Assembly (NCBI GenBank): GCA_020637215.1
Contig: JACJWI010000006.1
Span: 1 to 64,000 of the forward strand
Reading direction: 5' to 3'
Origin: Microthrixaceae bacterium
GTDB taxonomy: Bacteria; Actinomycetota; Acidimicrobiia; Acidimicrobiales; Microtrichaceae
DNA length: 64,000 nt
Part shown: positions 1 to 7,962 of the stretch, one piece after another
How the letters are laid out: the number at the start of each line of letters is the position of its first letter
Numbering within the stretch: position 1 is the first letter of the stretch
Position numbers and translations under genes: made by a program
Notes under the pieces: generated by a model
The model's database searches: none
Told to the model about the DNA's origin: nothing
Seen by the model: only the letters and a program-made list of their open reading frames with translations

Positions 1-166
1 GCACGGTGCCGAGGTGGCTCACGTCGAACATGACCGCGGTCTGACGGCACAGCCGGTGCTCCTCGAGGGTCCCCGACGGGTAGGACACGGGCATGTCCCA
101 GCCCCCGAACTCGACCATCCGCGCCCGCAGGGAGCGGTGCACGCCGTCGAGCGGCGAGGTGCGCAC
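1..166 (-). CDS. gcvT: Aminomethyltransferase (glycine cleavage T protein), N-terminal part only
   Basis: This is the start of a gene on the minus strand that runs off the left edge of the window. The visible 55 codons read as a GcvT N-terminus: LHS-type residues around RARMVEFGGWDMPVSY, then the conserved region ending in MFDVSHLGTV. GcvT is the tetrahydrofolate-dependent aminomethyltransferase that takes the methylamine group from lipoylated GcvH. GcvH itself is encoded at the head of this same gene cluster. I chose a GTG start at 166, eight bases after the stop of the MerR gene. No ATG is available before the conserved region. The tight spacing suggests cotranscription with the MerR and GcvH genes. 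Confidence 0.8.
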   Translation of the reverse strand, partial: MRTSPLDGVHRSLRARMVEFGGWDMPVSYPSGTLEEHRLCRQTAVMFDVSHLGTV

Positions 167-174
167 CGCCCGGC

Positions 175-684
175 TCAGCCCGCGCCGGCGCCGGCAGCGC
201 TGGGGTGGTGCGTCCGGTCCTCGGCGGTGGCGACGGGGAACAGCTCGACGATGCGGGCGTCGACCTCGTCCTTGACGCCCGAGAGGGCGAGCACGTTCAG
301 CACGCCCTGGCCCTTGCGCAGCACGTCGATCAGCTCGTCGCCCGAGCGGACCAGCACGGTCGACGTCCCGCTGATGACGATGTTGGCCGAGCCGATGTCC
401 TCGCCGAGGTGCTCGCGCACGTAGTCGAAGACCTGGCGGACCGACTCGAGTCGGATGCCGGCGTCGAGCAGGGACTTGATCACCTTCAGCTCGAGCAGGT
501 CCGAGTAGGAGTAGCGGCGGCGGCTGCCGCTGCCCGCCGCGTCGGTGACCGACGGTCGCACCAGGTCGGTGCGGGCCCAGTAGTCGAGCTGGCGGTAGCT
601 GATGCCGACGATCTCGGCGGCGCTGCGGCCGCTGTAGGAGACGTCGGAGGCGGAGTCGCCGGGCATGACAGTCATGTGATTCAC
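175..684 (-). CDS. MerR-family transcriptional regulator (Rv1830-type)
   Basis: A 169-aa protein with a MerR winged helix at roughly residues 20-85: SYRQLDYWARTDLVRPS, then RRRYSYSDLLELKVIKSLLDAGI. A C-terminal effector or dimer region follows. It is the last regulator of the gcvH, FHA, MerR, DUF151, MerR order known from mycobacteria (Rv1826-Rv1830). The position and the short length match the second MerR of that cluster. No cysteines suggest a metal sensor. The inducer is unknown. The protein begins MNHMTV, so an alternative start three codons downstream is possible. Confidence 0.85.
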   Translation of the reverse strand: MNHMTVMPGDSASDVSYSGRSAAEIVGISYRQLDYWARTDLVRPSVTDAAGSGSRRRYSYSDLLELKVIKSLLDAGIRLESVRQVFDYVREHLGEDIGSANIVISGTSTVLVRSGDELIDVLRKGQGVLNVLALSGVKDEVDARIVELFPVATAEDRTHHPSAAGAGAG

Positions 685-728
685 CCTATCGCCGGGATGC
701 CCGCGGGTGGGTGGACCGCACTCCCAGC

Positions 729-1220
729 TCAGCTGGCGAAGTCGTCCGGGGAGACGTTGTCGATGAAGTGGCGGAACTCCTCGACCACCTCGTCGTCGTC
801 GACGTCCTCGTCGTCGACCTCCTCGACGAAGCCGGCCTCGTCGAGGACGGTCTCCTCGGAGAAGATGGGGCAGCCGGTGCGCACCGCCAGCGCCACCGCG
901 TCGGAGGGGCGACTCGACACCGTCACCGGACCGTCCTCCGAGCTCAGGTGCAGGTCCGCGTAGTAGGTGGTCTCGCGCAGCTCGGTGATGACGACCCGTT
1001 CCAGGCTGGTGCCGAGGCCGTCGAGGACGTCGCAGAACAGGTCGTGGGTGAGCGGCCGGGGCGTGTCGACGCCCTCGAGCGCGAACGCGATGGCGGTCGC
1101 CTCGGGGTTGCCGATGAAGATCGCCAGCTGCCGTCGGCGGCCGGCGAGCTCGCGCAGGACCAGCACCGGCGTGTTGCTCGGCAGCTCGACGCGCACCGCG
1201 ACCAACTCCAGTTCGATCAC
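729..1220 (-). CDS. Bifunctional nuclease-like DUF151 protein
   Basis: A 163-aa protein of the DUF151/BFN family, the counterpart of mycobacterial Rv1829. The family core is visible: LPSNTPVLVLRE near the start, IFIGNPEATAIAFALEG, RPLTHDLFCDVLDGL, and SRPSDAVALAVRTGCPIF. Some plant and bacterial members have been reported to have DNase/RNase activity, but the role in actinobacteria is not settled. The C-terminus is very acidic, with a run of D, E and V. The gene lies between two MerR genes in a conserved order and is probably cotranscribed with them. Confidence 0.85.
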   Translation of the reverse strand: MIELELVAVRVELPSNTPVLVLRELAGRRRQLAIFIGNPEATAIAFALEGVDTPRPLTHDLFCDVLDGLGTSLERVVITELRETTYYADLHLSSEDGPVTVSSRPSDAVALAVRTGCPIFSEETVLDEAGFVEEVDDEDVDDDEVVEEFRHFIDNVSPDDFAS

Positions 1221-1269
1221 CGCGGCAGCTTACGTCAGCCGGTCCGATGCCAGTGGTGGCTCCCGGGGC

Positions 1270-2505
1270 TCACGGCAGCAGGTCGCTGCCCACCTCGCGC
1301 CGCAGCAGCGATCGGTGCAGCTCGGCGCCCAGCTCCGCCAGCTCGCCGGCCAGGGCCGCGGCGTTCTGCTGGGCCTGGGGGTTGCGCTGCTTGAGCAGCG
1401 GAACCGCCAGCTGCTCGACCATGCCGGCCTCGCGCTCGGCGGCGACCAGGTACATGCGCAGGTGACGGGGCTCGACGCCCAGTTCGGCGTAGCGGCTGGC
1501 CAGGCGGGCGACCTCGAGCGCGGCAGGGCCGTAGACCGGAGATCCCCCGCGGGGGACGGACTGGACCAGGCCGAACCTCTCGAGGTCGGCGAGCAGGGCT
1601 TCGCTGATGCCGACCTGGGCGCACAGCTCCCCGGCGCCGAGCGCGGTGTCGGCCGCCACCGGCTCGCGGGACGGACGCGTGCGCACCGGACGGTCCGACG
1701 TTCGGGCGCCACGGGGCTCGGCCCGCGACGCCGGTCGCGGGTCCTCCTGGAGGGCGGCCACGACGTCGGCCGGGGTCTCGTGCGGCGGACGCGCCGGTTC
1801 GGGCGGCTCGGATCCGGCGCCCTCGGCCGTCGCCAAGCGCGCCGGTGCGGGACGGCTCGACGGATCCGACGGTGTCGGGGCCGACGGCGTCGGGGATCCC
1901 CCACCGCCGGCAGCAGTGGCCGGCGCCGACGAGCGCACGGCGCCGACCGGATCAGCACCGGCCGGGACCGGGGCACGCTCGGCGGGCCGCGGTGGCTGGC
2001 GCGACGGTGTCGGAGGGCGAGGCGGGGCCGACGCGACCGCGGGGTGCGCCGGTGATCGCGGCGGCGTACCGGTCCCGGCATCGGGATCCGGACCGGCACC
2101 CTCGTCGGAGGCCTCGGGCTCGTCGTCCTCACCCACCGACGCGTCGATCGCCGCGGTGAACAGGGTCGGCTGGGATCCTCCGCCCGGGTCGTAGCGGTCG
2201 ACGCCCTCGTCGAGCATCTTGCGGATGACCTTCAACGGGAGGAAGTGGTCGCGCTGCTGGCGCAGGATCCACTCGAGGCGGTCGACGTCCGACGCGGAGA
2301 ACCGGCGGTAGCCCGACGCGGTCCGCTCCGGCTGGATGAGGCCCTGGCTCTCGAGGAAGCGGATCTTGGAGATCGTGACGTCGGGGAACTCCTCCTGGAG
2401 CAGCGACAGCACCTCGCCGATCGGCCGGTGCGCGGGGCGCACCGCAGTGGCCGCCGCGGCGTCGACCGGGGTGTGGACCGATGAGGTGAGCCCATCCGCG
2501 GTCAC
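1270..2505 (-). CDS. ftsR: MerR-family regulator FtsR-like, with a long Pro/Ala linker
   Basis: A 411-aa regulator matching FtsR/Rv1828. The N-terminal MerR domain (about residues 20-95) contains IGEVLSLLQEEFPDVTISKI and SGYRRFSASDVDRLEWILRQ. The C-terminal MerR-like domain (about 285-400) contains GAGELCAQVGISEALLADLE and LGVEPRHLRMYLVAAERE. Between them lies about 150 residues of low-complexity Pro/Ala/Arg/Ser, which makes the protein much longer than the roughly 250 aa usual for this family. In corynebacteria FtsR activates ftsZ. The GTG start at 2505 overlaps the FHA gene stop (GTGA). A longer in-frame extension upstream is the shadow of the FHA gene. Confidence 0.88.
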   Translation of the reverse strand: MTADGLTSSVHTPVDAAAATAVRPAHRPIGEVLSLLQEEFPDVTISKIRFLESQGLIQPERTASGYRRFSASDVDRLEWILRQQRDHFLPLKVIRKMLDEGVDRYDPGGGSQPTLFTAAIDASVGEDDEPEASDEGAGPDPDAGTGTPPRSPAHPAVASAPPRPPTPSRQPPRPAERAPVPAGADPVGAVRSSAPATAAGGGGSPTPSAPTPSDPSSRPAPARLATAEGAGSEPPEPARPPHETPADVVAALQEDPRPASRAEPRGARTSDRPVRTRPSREPVAADTALGAGELCAQVGISEALLADLERFGLVQSVPRGGSPVYGPAALEVARLASRYAELGVEPRHLRMYLVAAEREAGMVEQLAVPLLKQRNPQAQQNAAALAGELAELGAELHRSLLRREVGSDLLP

Positions 2506-2987
2506 GCTCCTCCTCCCAGGGTGCCGATCACGAACACAAGACGGTACTTGCCCACCTGGACCTGTGCGCCTTCCCGCAACACCGCCTCCTCGACGCGGTC
2601 CCCGTCGAGGTAGGTGCCGTTGAGCGAGCCGACGTCGGCCAGCATGAACCGCCCGCCCTCGACTCGTCGGACCTCGGCGTGTCGGCGTGACACGGTGACG
2701 TCGTCGAGGAAGATCGTGCTGTCGGGGTGGCGTCCGATCGTCACGACGTCCTCGTCGAGGGCGTAGCGGGAACCCGCGGTGGGGCCCCGGATGACGACGA
2801 GCTGACCGACCTCGCCTGCGTCGGGGACGTCGACGCCGAGCACCGGGTAGGTACCGGTCGCGCTGTCGTCGGCCTCGGGGAGCTCGTTGCCGCACGCCGA
2901 GCAGAAGTTCGCGCCGGCCGCGTTGACGCTGCTGCAGACCGGGCAGAGCGGTCCGTCGGTCGTCTCGTCGGGGCCGGCGGCGTTCAC
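2502..2987 (-). CDS. garA: FHA-domain protein (GarA/OdhI-like) with N-terminal zinc ribbon
   Basis: A 161-aa protein. Residues 15-32 hold two CxxC pairs (CPVC and CSAC), typical of a small zinc ribbon. The FHA domain spans about residues 55-155 and has the phosphothreonine-binding signature: TIGRHPDSTIFLDD, VSRRHAEV and SLNGTYLDG. In mycobacteria and corynebacteria GarA/OdhI is phosphorylated on an N-terminal TT motif and controls 2-oxoglutarate metabolism. Here a DETTDG motif lies at residues 7-12, just before the ribbon. Whether it is a kinase site is inference. GTG start at 2987 overlaps the gcvH stop; the stop overlaps ftsR. Both overlaps imply translational coupling. Confidence 0.88.
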   Translation of the reverse strand: MNAAGPDETTDGPLCPVCSSVNAAGANFCSACGNELPEADDSATGTYPVLGVDVPDAGEVGQLVVIRGPTAGSRYALDEDVVTIGRHPDSTIFLDDVTVSRRHAEVRRVEGGRFMLADVGSLNGTYLDGDRVEEAVLREGAQVQVGKYRLVFVIGTLGGGA

Positions 2988-3364
2988 GCCTCGGTGAGCT
3001 TCCGGTACGCGTCGGCGTCGAGCAGGGTCTCGACCGAACGGAGGTCGACGGGCTCGACGACGATCAGCCAGCCCGCGCCGTAGGGGTCGCTGTTGACCAG
3101 CTCCGGGGACACCTCCAGGTCGCCGTTGACCTCGACGACGACGCCCTGGACCGGGGCGTAGACCTCGGACACGGACTTGGTGGATTCGACCTCGCCGAAG
3201 GTGTCGCCCGCGCCGAACTCGGCGCCCACGTCGGGGGACTGCACGAAGACCACGTCGCCGAGCGCGTCCTGGGCGTAGTCGGTGATGCCGATGCGGAACC
3301 TGCCGTCCTCGACCCGGATCCACTCGTGGTCGGAGGAGTAGTAGAGGTCGTCGGGCACGTTCAT
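2984..3364 (-). CDS. gcvH: Glycine cleavage system H protein
   Basis: A 126-aa lipoyl carrier protein of normal family length. The lipoylated lysine is K63 in the ESTKSV motif, and the N-terminal YSSDHEWIRVED stretch is diagnostic. It shuttles the aminomethyl group of glycine between GcvP, GcvT and GcvL. It heads the cluster that ends with gcvT at the left edge of the window. The ATG at 3364 starts the conserved MNVPDDLYY. In-frame sequence upstream is not family-like. Confidence 0.95.
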   Translation of the reverse strand: MNVPDDLYYSSDHEWIRVEDGRFRIGITDYAQDALGDVVFVQSPDVGAEFGAGDTFGEVESTKSVSEVYAPVQGVVVEVNGDLEVSPELVNSDPYGAGWLIVVEPVDLRSVETLLDADAYRKLTEA

Positions 3365-3404
3365 GGGCCGCACGCTACCCGACGGCGGCACCCGCCCGTC
3401 CCGC

Positions 3405-5891
3405 TCAGCGCAGCATCTGGCGGATGCGCCGGGCGTACTCCTGGACGAGGGTGCGGGCTTCGGCGAGGGTGTCACCCTCGACCCACAGGTGGGTGATCGG
3501 CTCCTCGGGATCGGGCAGCACCAGCACCCACCCGGTGGCGTGGTGCACCTTGATCCCGTCGATCAGGTCGACGTCGCGCCCGTGGGTCTGCTCGACCAGG
3601 CTGCGCATGACGGTGCCCTTCTGCTCCCACGGGGTCACCACCGCCTCGTGCAGCAGGTGGGCGACAGGGGCCGCGGCGCGGACTTCCGACAGCTGCACCT
3701 GGCGCGCCGCGAGCAGGTCCAGCATCTTCAGCAGTCCTCCCGCCGCGTCGAACGCCGGGAGGAACCCGGGCAGGATCACACCGCCCTCGCGGTTGGCACC
3801 GAAGCCCACCCCGGGCTCCGACGCGGCCTCCATCAGCGCCGCGGTCGACGTCTTGGTCCACCGGACGTGGTACCCCCGGTCGGCCACGATCTGCGCGGCG
3901 GCACGCGGGGCGGTGACCGGCAGCGCGACCGAGTCGCCGAGCAGCCGATCGCAGACCAGGTCGAGGAAGCAGAACAGCATCTCGTCGTCGGTGAGGACCG
4001 TGCCGGTGTCGTCGACCAGCGCCAGCGTCTCTCCCGACGGGTCGAGCACGGCGCCGAGGTCCGCTCCGGAGGCCCGGACCAGCTCGGCCACCCCCGCCGC
4101 GTGACGGTCCCGCTCGAAGGACAGCGCGCCGCTCGTCGACGCGAACGGGTTGAGGGCCAGCACCTCGGCGCTGAGCTTGGACAGCACGTTGGGCATGGCG
4201 AAGCTGGTCGAGCCGTAGGAATAATCGATCACGACCTTGAAGCGCCGATCCGCGACGGCCTTGACGTCGATGGTCTGCTCGAGCGCGACCGCGTACTGCT
4301 CGAGCGCCCGGGGCACCAGGTCGATGTCGCCGATGTCGGCCGGGCGCACCCGACGGAAGTCCTCCCGGCCGAAGAGCCGTTCGATCTTGCGCTGCTGCTC
4401 CTCGGTGATGTCGACCCCGTCGGTGTCGAAGAACCGGATGACGACCGCGTCGGGGTCCTCGGGGCTGAGGCGCAACGACACCGCGCCTCCGACGGCGACG
4501 CCGCGGCAGTGGAACCGGGTCAGCGGGACGCTGGCGACCTCGAGGTCCATGACGTTGACGCCACCCGCGTTGAGTCCCGACATCATCGCCCGCTTGAGCA
4601 TGCGCGCCGAGCGGCTGGAGTCGCGTGACACCACCACCGTGGTGTTGCGCTTGAGCGACGTGGCGTACGCGAGCGCCACCTTGGCCGCCAGCTCCGAGGT
4701 GATGTCGACGTTGGCCAGGCCGGTGACGCCGCCACGGCCGAACAGGCTGCGGGCGCCACGGGACTCCCAGATCAACGACGTGTTGACCACCGCTCCGCCC
4801 TCGACGGTCTTGAACGGGTACACCTTGACGTCGGTCGAGATGACGGCGTCCTCCCCGACGAAGACCTCGTCGCCGAGCACCACGCCCTCCTCACAACGGG
4901 CGTTGCGACGCAGATCCGCGGCGCGGCCCACCACGGTGCCGCGCAGCTTGACGCTCTCGCCCAGGTAGGCGTTCTCGTGCACGACGGTGCGTTCGAGCTC
5001 CGCGCCGGAGCGGACCCGCACGCCCTGACCCAGCACCGTGTACTCCCCCAGCCGCGCCCCGGCGTCGACGAAGCAGTTGTCGCCGACGACCGCGGGACCG
5101 GTGAGGACTGCATCGGGGTGCACCTCGGCGCCCTCGGCGATGAAGACGCCGTCGGACACCTCGAAGCCCGGGATGCCCACCTGCACCCGGCCGTCGAGGA
5201 TGTCCTTGTGGGCCCGGACGTAGGCGGGAAGGGTGCCGACGTCCTCCCAGTAGCCGTCGAGCACCGCACCGACGAGCTTCTCGCCGTCGTCGAGCAGCGC
5301 CGGGAACACATCGCCGGAGAAGTCGACCGAGATGTCCGCGGCGATGTAGTCGAACACCTTGGGCTCGAGAACGTAGATGCCGGAGTTGATCGTGTCGGAG
5401 AACACCTGGCCCCAGGTCGGCTTCTCCAGGAATCGCTCGATGGTGCCGTCGTCGCGGGTGATGACGATGCCGTACTCGAGCGGGTTCTCGACCCGGACCA
5501 GACCGATGGTCGCCAGGGCCTCCTGCTCGCGGTGGGCCTGGATGACCGCCCCTAGGTCGACGTCGGTGAGCACGTCGCCGGAGATGACCAGGAACGTGTC
5601 GTCGAGCTCGTCCATGGCGTTGCGCACCGACCCGGCGGTACCGAGCGGCGTCTCCTCGGACGCGTACGACATCTTCACGCCGAACTCCGAGCCGTCGCCG
5701 AAGTAGTTGCGGATGTTGTTGGCCATGAAGGCCACGGTCACGACGATGTCGTCGATGCCGTGGCGGACCAGCAGGTCGATGATGTGCTCCATCATCGGCC
5801 GGTTGACCAGCGGGAGCATCGGCTTGGGGCTGTTGGAGGTCAGGGGGCGCAGCCGGGTGCCCTCACCGCCTGCCATGATCACGGCCTTCAC
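3405..5891 (-). CDS. Mannose-1-phosphate guanylyltransferase / phosphomannomutase fusion
   Basis: An 828-aa two-enzyme fusion. Residues 1-230 are a sugar nucleotidyltransferase: GGEGTRLRPLT nucleotide loop, then PKPMLPLVNRPM and SGDVLTDVD. About residues 250-370 form a left-handed beta-helix of hexapeptide-like repeats. The remainder is a phosphohexomutase-like module; a candidate for its catalytic phosphoserine is in SRDSSRSARMLKRAMMSGLN. Such fusions could supply NDP-mannose or a related sugar for mannosides and cell-wall glycans. The exact sugar cannot be read from sequence; glucose-1-phosphate is an alternative substrate. No partner gene overlaps it. It stands between gcvH and the phosphatidyltransferase gene. 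Confidence 0.82.
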   Translation of the reverse strand: MKAVIMAGGEGTRLRPLTSNSPKPMLPLVNRPMMEHIIDLLVRHGIDDIVVTVAFMANNIRNYFGDGSEFGVKMSYASEETPLGTAGSVRNAMDELDDTFLVISGDVLTDVDLGAVIQAHREQEALATIGLVRVENPLEYGIVITRDDGTIERFLEKPTWGQVFSDTINSGIYVLEPKVFDYIAADISVDFSGDVFPALLDDGEKLVGAVLDGYWEDVGTLPAYVRAHKDILDGRVQVGIPGFEVSDGVFIAEGAEVHPDAVLTGPAVVGDNCFVDAGARLGEYTVLGQGVRVRSGAELERTVVHENAYLGESVKLRGTVVGRAADLRRNARCEEGVVLGDEVFVGEDAVISTDVKVYPFKTVEGGAVVNTSLIWESRGARSLFGRGGVTGLANVDITSELAAKVALAYATSLKRNTTVVVSRDSSRSARMLKRAMMSGLNAGGVNVMDLEVASVPLTRFHCRGVAVGGAVSLRLSPEDPDAVVIRFFDTDGVDITEEQQRKIERLFGREDFRRVRPADIGDIDLVPRALEQYAVALEQTIDVKAVADRRFKVVIDYSYGSTSFAMPNVLSKLSAEVLALNPFASTSGALSFERDRHAAGVAELVRASGADLGAVLDPSGETLALVDDTGTVLTDDEMLFCFLDLVCDRLLGDSVALPVTAPRAAAQIVADRGYHVRWTKTSTAALMEAASEPGVGFGANREGGVILPGFLPAFDAAGGLLKMLDLLAARQVQLSEVRAAAPVAHLLHEAVVTPWEQKGTVMRSLVEQTHGRDVDLIDGIKVHHATGWVLVLPDPEEPITHLWVEGDTLAEARTLVQEYARRIRQMLR

Positions 5892-5913
5892 GGGACCTCA
5901 CCGTCCTTCGCGG

Positions 5914-5935
5914 GACCGTCCGACGAGGGACGGTC
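5914..5935. terminator. Hairpin downstream of the phosphatidyltransferase gene
   Basis: An 8-bp perfect stem, GACCGTCC paired with GGACGGTC, with a 6-base loop. It lies in the 115-bp gap between the phosphatidyltransferase stop and the mannose-1-P guanylyltransferase start on the minus strand. There is no strong U tract, so it is only a possible terminator. Confidence 0.3.
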
Positions 5936-6006
5936 GGTTGGCCATGACGCTATCGCCCAGACCGCCGCGTCCGGCACGGTTCGGCGGGTTCGGAGCGCGG
6001 GCGGGC

Positions 6007-6687
6007 TCAGATGCCGGCCGCGGCCCGGTGGCGGGCGGCCCGACCTTCGCGCAGGGCCCGGACCCCGGCGGGGAAGTAACCGACGAAGGCGATCATGGCG
6101 AACACCAGGCCCGGCACCGCCGCGCACCAGGCCACCAGCTCGAAGAAGCTCGACCAGGCCTCGGGGATGCCCTCGTCGCTGGCGGCCAGGAACGCCGGGA
6201 AGGCGATCATGATGCCGAAGGTCCCCGCCTTGCCCCACCAGGTCACGTCCATGCGCTTGGCGCCGAGCGCCATGATCGACACCACCCAGATCGACAGGAT
6301 CACCTCGCGGGCCACGACGACCAGCCCGAACCAGAGCGGGCAGCCGTCGACCACGATGATCGACACCACCCCGACGATCAGCAGCAACCGGTCGACGGTC
6401 GGGTCGAACGCCTTGCCGAAGTTCGACACCTGGTTCAGGTGCCGCGCCGCGTAGCCGTCGACCCAGTCGGTGGCGCCGAGCACGCCGAGCAGGATCGCGG
6501 CCCCCAGGCGGGCGTCGCGGACGAACAGCAGGTACAGGAACACAGGGATGCACAGCAGCCGCACCAGCGTGATCAGGTTGGGCAGGGTCGCCAGTCGATC
6601 CCCCGACGGCTCGACACCCGGGGCCCCGCCACCGCCGGTCTCGGCTGCCGGGCCCACCCCCGCGGTCGTGTCGGACATGGTCGGCAT
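6007..6687 (-). CDS. CDP-alcohol phosphatidyltransferase (PgsA-like)
   Basis: A 226-aa integral membrane protein. The full CDP-OH-P motif D-G-x2-A-R-x8-G-x3-D-x3-D is present in DGYAARHLNQVSNFGKAFDP and the following TVD. Four to six hydrophobic segments are visible. The family transfers a phosphatidyl group from CDP-diacylglycerol to a small alcohol such as glycerol-3-phosphate or inositol phosphate. The alcohol cannot be assigned here. Met at 6687 or 6678 could each be the start. The N-terminal 30 residues are Gly/Pro-rich and not conserved. Confidence 0.85.
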   Translation of the reverse strand: MPTMSDTTAGVGPAAETGGGGAPGVEPSGDRLATLPNLITLVRLLCIPVFLYLLFVRDARLGAAILLGVLGATDWVDGYAARHLNQVSNFGKAFDPTVDRLLLIVGVVSIIVVDGCPLWFGLVVVAREVILSIWVVSIMALGAKRMDVTWWGKAGTFGIMIAFPAFLAASDEGIPEAWSSFFELVAWCAAVPGLVFAMIAFVGYFPAGVRALREGRAARHRAAAGI

Positions 6688-6718
6688 CGTAGGGCGCGGC
6701 AGTGCCTAGTCTCGGTCC

Positions 6719-7159
6719 ATGACCGAGCAGCCCACCCCGTCGGTGTTCACCATGATCATCCGCGGCGACATCCCCGGCCGCTTCGTGTGGCGCGACGACG
6801 ACGTCGTGGCGTTCCTGACCATCGGCCCGATCCGGCCGGGTCACACCCTCGTCGTGCCGGTCGAGCAGATCGACCACTGGACCGACGTCCCCGCGGATCT
6901 GTGGGTCCGCATCGGCGAGGTGCAGCAGACGGTCGGACGGGCGCTGATGGACGCTTTCTCACCGGTGCGGGTCGGGTCGATCATCGCCGGGCTCGAGGTG
7001 CCGCACTGCCACGTGCACCTGATCCCGATCGACGCCGAGAGCGACCTGAGCTTCGCCAACGTCGACCCCGACCCGGACCCGGCCGCGCTCGACGCCGCCG
7101 CCGAGAGGATCCGCGGCGCCCTGCGCGCCGCCGGTCACGGCGCCCACGTCCCCGGCTGA
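6719..7159 (+). CDS. HIT-family nucleotide hydrolase/transferase
   Basis: A 146-aa histidine-triad protein. The triad is visible as HCHVHLIP near residue 100, preceded by the usual RPGHTLVVPVEQIDHWTD. HIT enzymes act on nucleotide phosphoramidates or dinucleoside polyphosphates. It is transcribed away from the phosphatidyltransferase gene, with only about 30 bases between the two starts, so they share a promoter region. The family fits well; the substrate is unknown. Confidence 0.88.
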   Translation: MTEQPTPSVFTMIIRGDIPGRFVWRDDDVVAFLTIGPIRPGHTLVVPVEQIDHWTDVPADLWVRIGEVQQTVGRALMDAFSPVRVGSIIAGLEVPHCHVHLIPIDAESDLSFANVDPDPDPAALDAAAERIRGALRAAGHGAHVPG

Positions 7160-7184
7160 CCCCCGATCCGATCCCCGACCCGGC

Positions 7185-7910
7185 TCAGAGGAGTCGGCCG
7201 TCGTCGAGGACGGGGTCGACCTCGTCGGCGAGGTGCTCACCCTTGTTGCGGACGTTGTTCACGTCGGTCGACACCGGGTGCATGGTGATCAGGCGGTCGG
7301 GGGCCGGGACGAGCAGCCGTCCGAGCATCTCGGTGTCGGTGTTGTCCGGCGACAGCCACGACTCCCACTCCGAGGGGGCCAGGATGATCGGCATCCGGTC
7401 GTGGATGGCGCTCATCGCCGTGTTGGCGGCGCCGGTGATGATCGTCGTCGAGCGAACCGTCACCTCCTCTCCGTCGGGACCGGGGCCCTTCCACTGCTCC
7501 CACAGCCCCGCGAAGGCGTACGGCTCGCCGTCGGGGCGGTGGATGAAGTACGGCTGCTTGCGCTTCTGGCCCGGCGGCGGCGCCTTCCACTCGTAGAAGC
7601 CGTCGACGGGGACGATGCAGCGCTTGTGGGCGAAGGCGTGGCGGAACGCCGGCTTGGTCGCCACCGACTCGGCCCGGGCGTTGATCATGCGGTTGCCGAT
7701 CGACAGGTCCTTGGCCCAGCGGGGAACGAGCCCCCAGTGGAAGGTGTCGAGACGACGGGTCGCGCCGTCCCGGTACACCACGAACACGTCGGTGGTCGGC
7801 GCGGTGTTGAAGTTGGCCCGGTGCTCGAGCGCCTGCTCGGAGGTCTCGTCGACGTCGAAGTACCGGGCGATCTCGTCGGGAGGAGATGAGGACACGAAGC
7901 GACCGCACAC
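7185..7910 (-). CDS. SOS-response-associated peptidase (SRAP/HMCES, YedK-like)
   Basis: A 241-aa SRAP protein. The GTG start at 7910 puts Cys at position 2 (MCGRF), which is the catalytic residue that crosslinks to abasic sites in single-stranded DNA after Met removal. Other conserved elements are NFNTAPT, HWGLVPRWAKD, MINARAES, GFYEWK with the catalytic Glu, and HDRMPIIL with the His. All active-site elements are intact. A much longer frame upstream is an antisense shadow of the next gene. It acts as a DNA-protein crosslink shield; no SOS box was identified. Confidence 0.92.
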   Translation of the reverse strand: MCGRFVSSSPPDEIARYFDVDETSEQALEHRANFNTAPTTDVFVVYRDGATRRLDTFHWGLVPRWAKDLSIGNRMINARAESVATKPAFRHAFAHKRCIVPVDGFYEWKAPPPGQKRKQPYFIHRPDGEPYAFAGLWEQWKGPGPDGEEVTVRSTTIITGAANTAMSAIHDRMPIILAPSEWESWLSPDNTDTEMLGRLLVPAPDRLITMHPVSTDVNNVRNKGEHLADEVDPVLDDGRLL

Positions 7911-7962
7911 GGCGATCAGGGTACGCGGCCGCTGCGACAGGGGCCGGTAGCGTGCGGGCGCC

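Noticed and set aside
2506..2895. N-terminal extension of the FtsR-like regulator in the same frame
   Set aside because: The extra sequence is Arg/Gly-rich and lies over the FHA gene, which is clearly coding in another frame.
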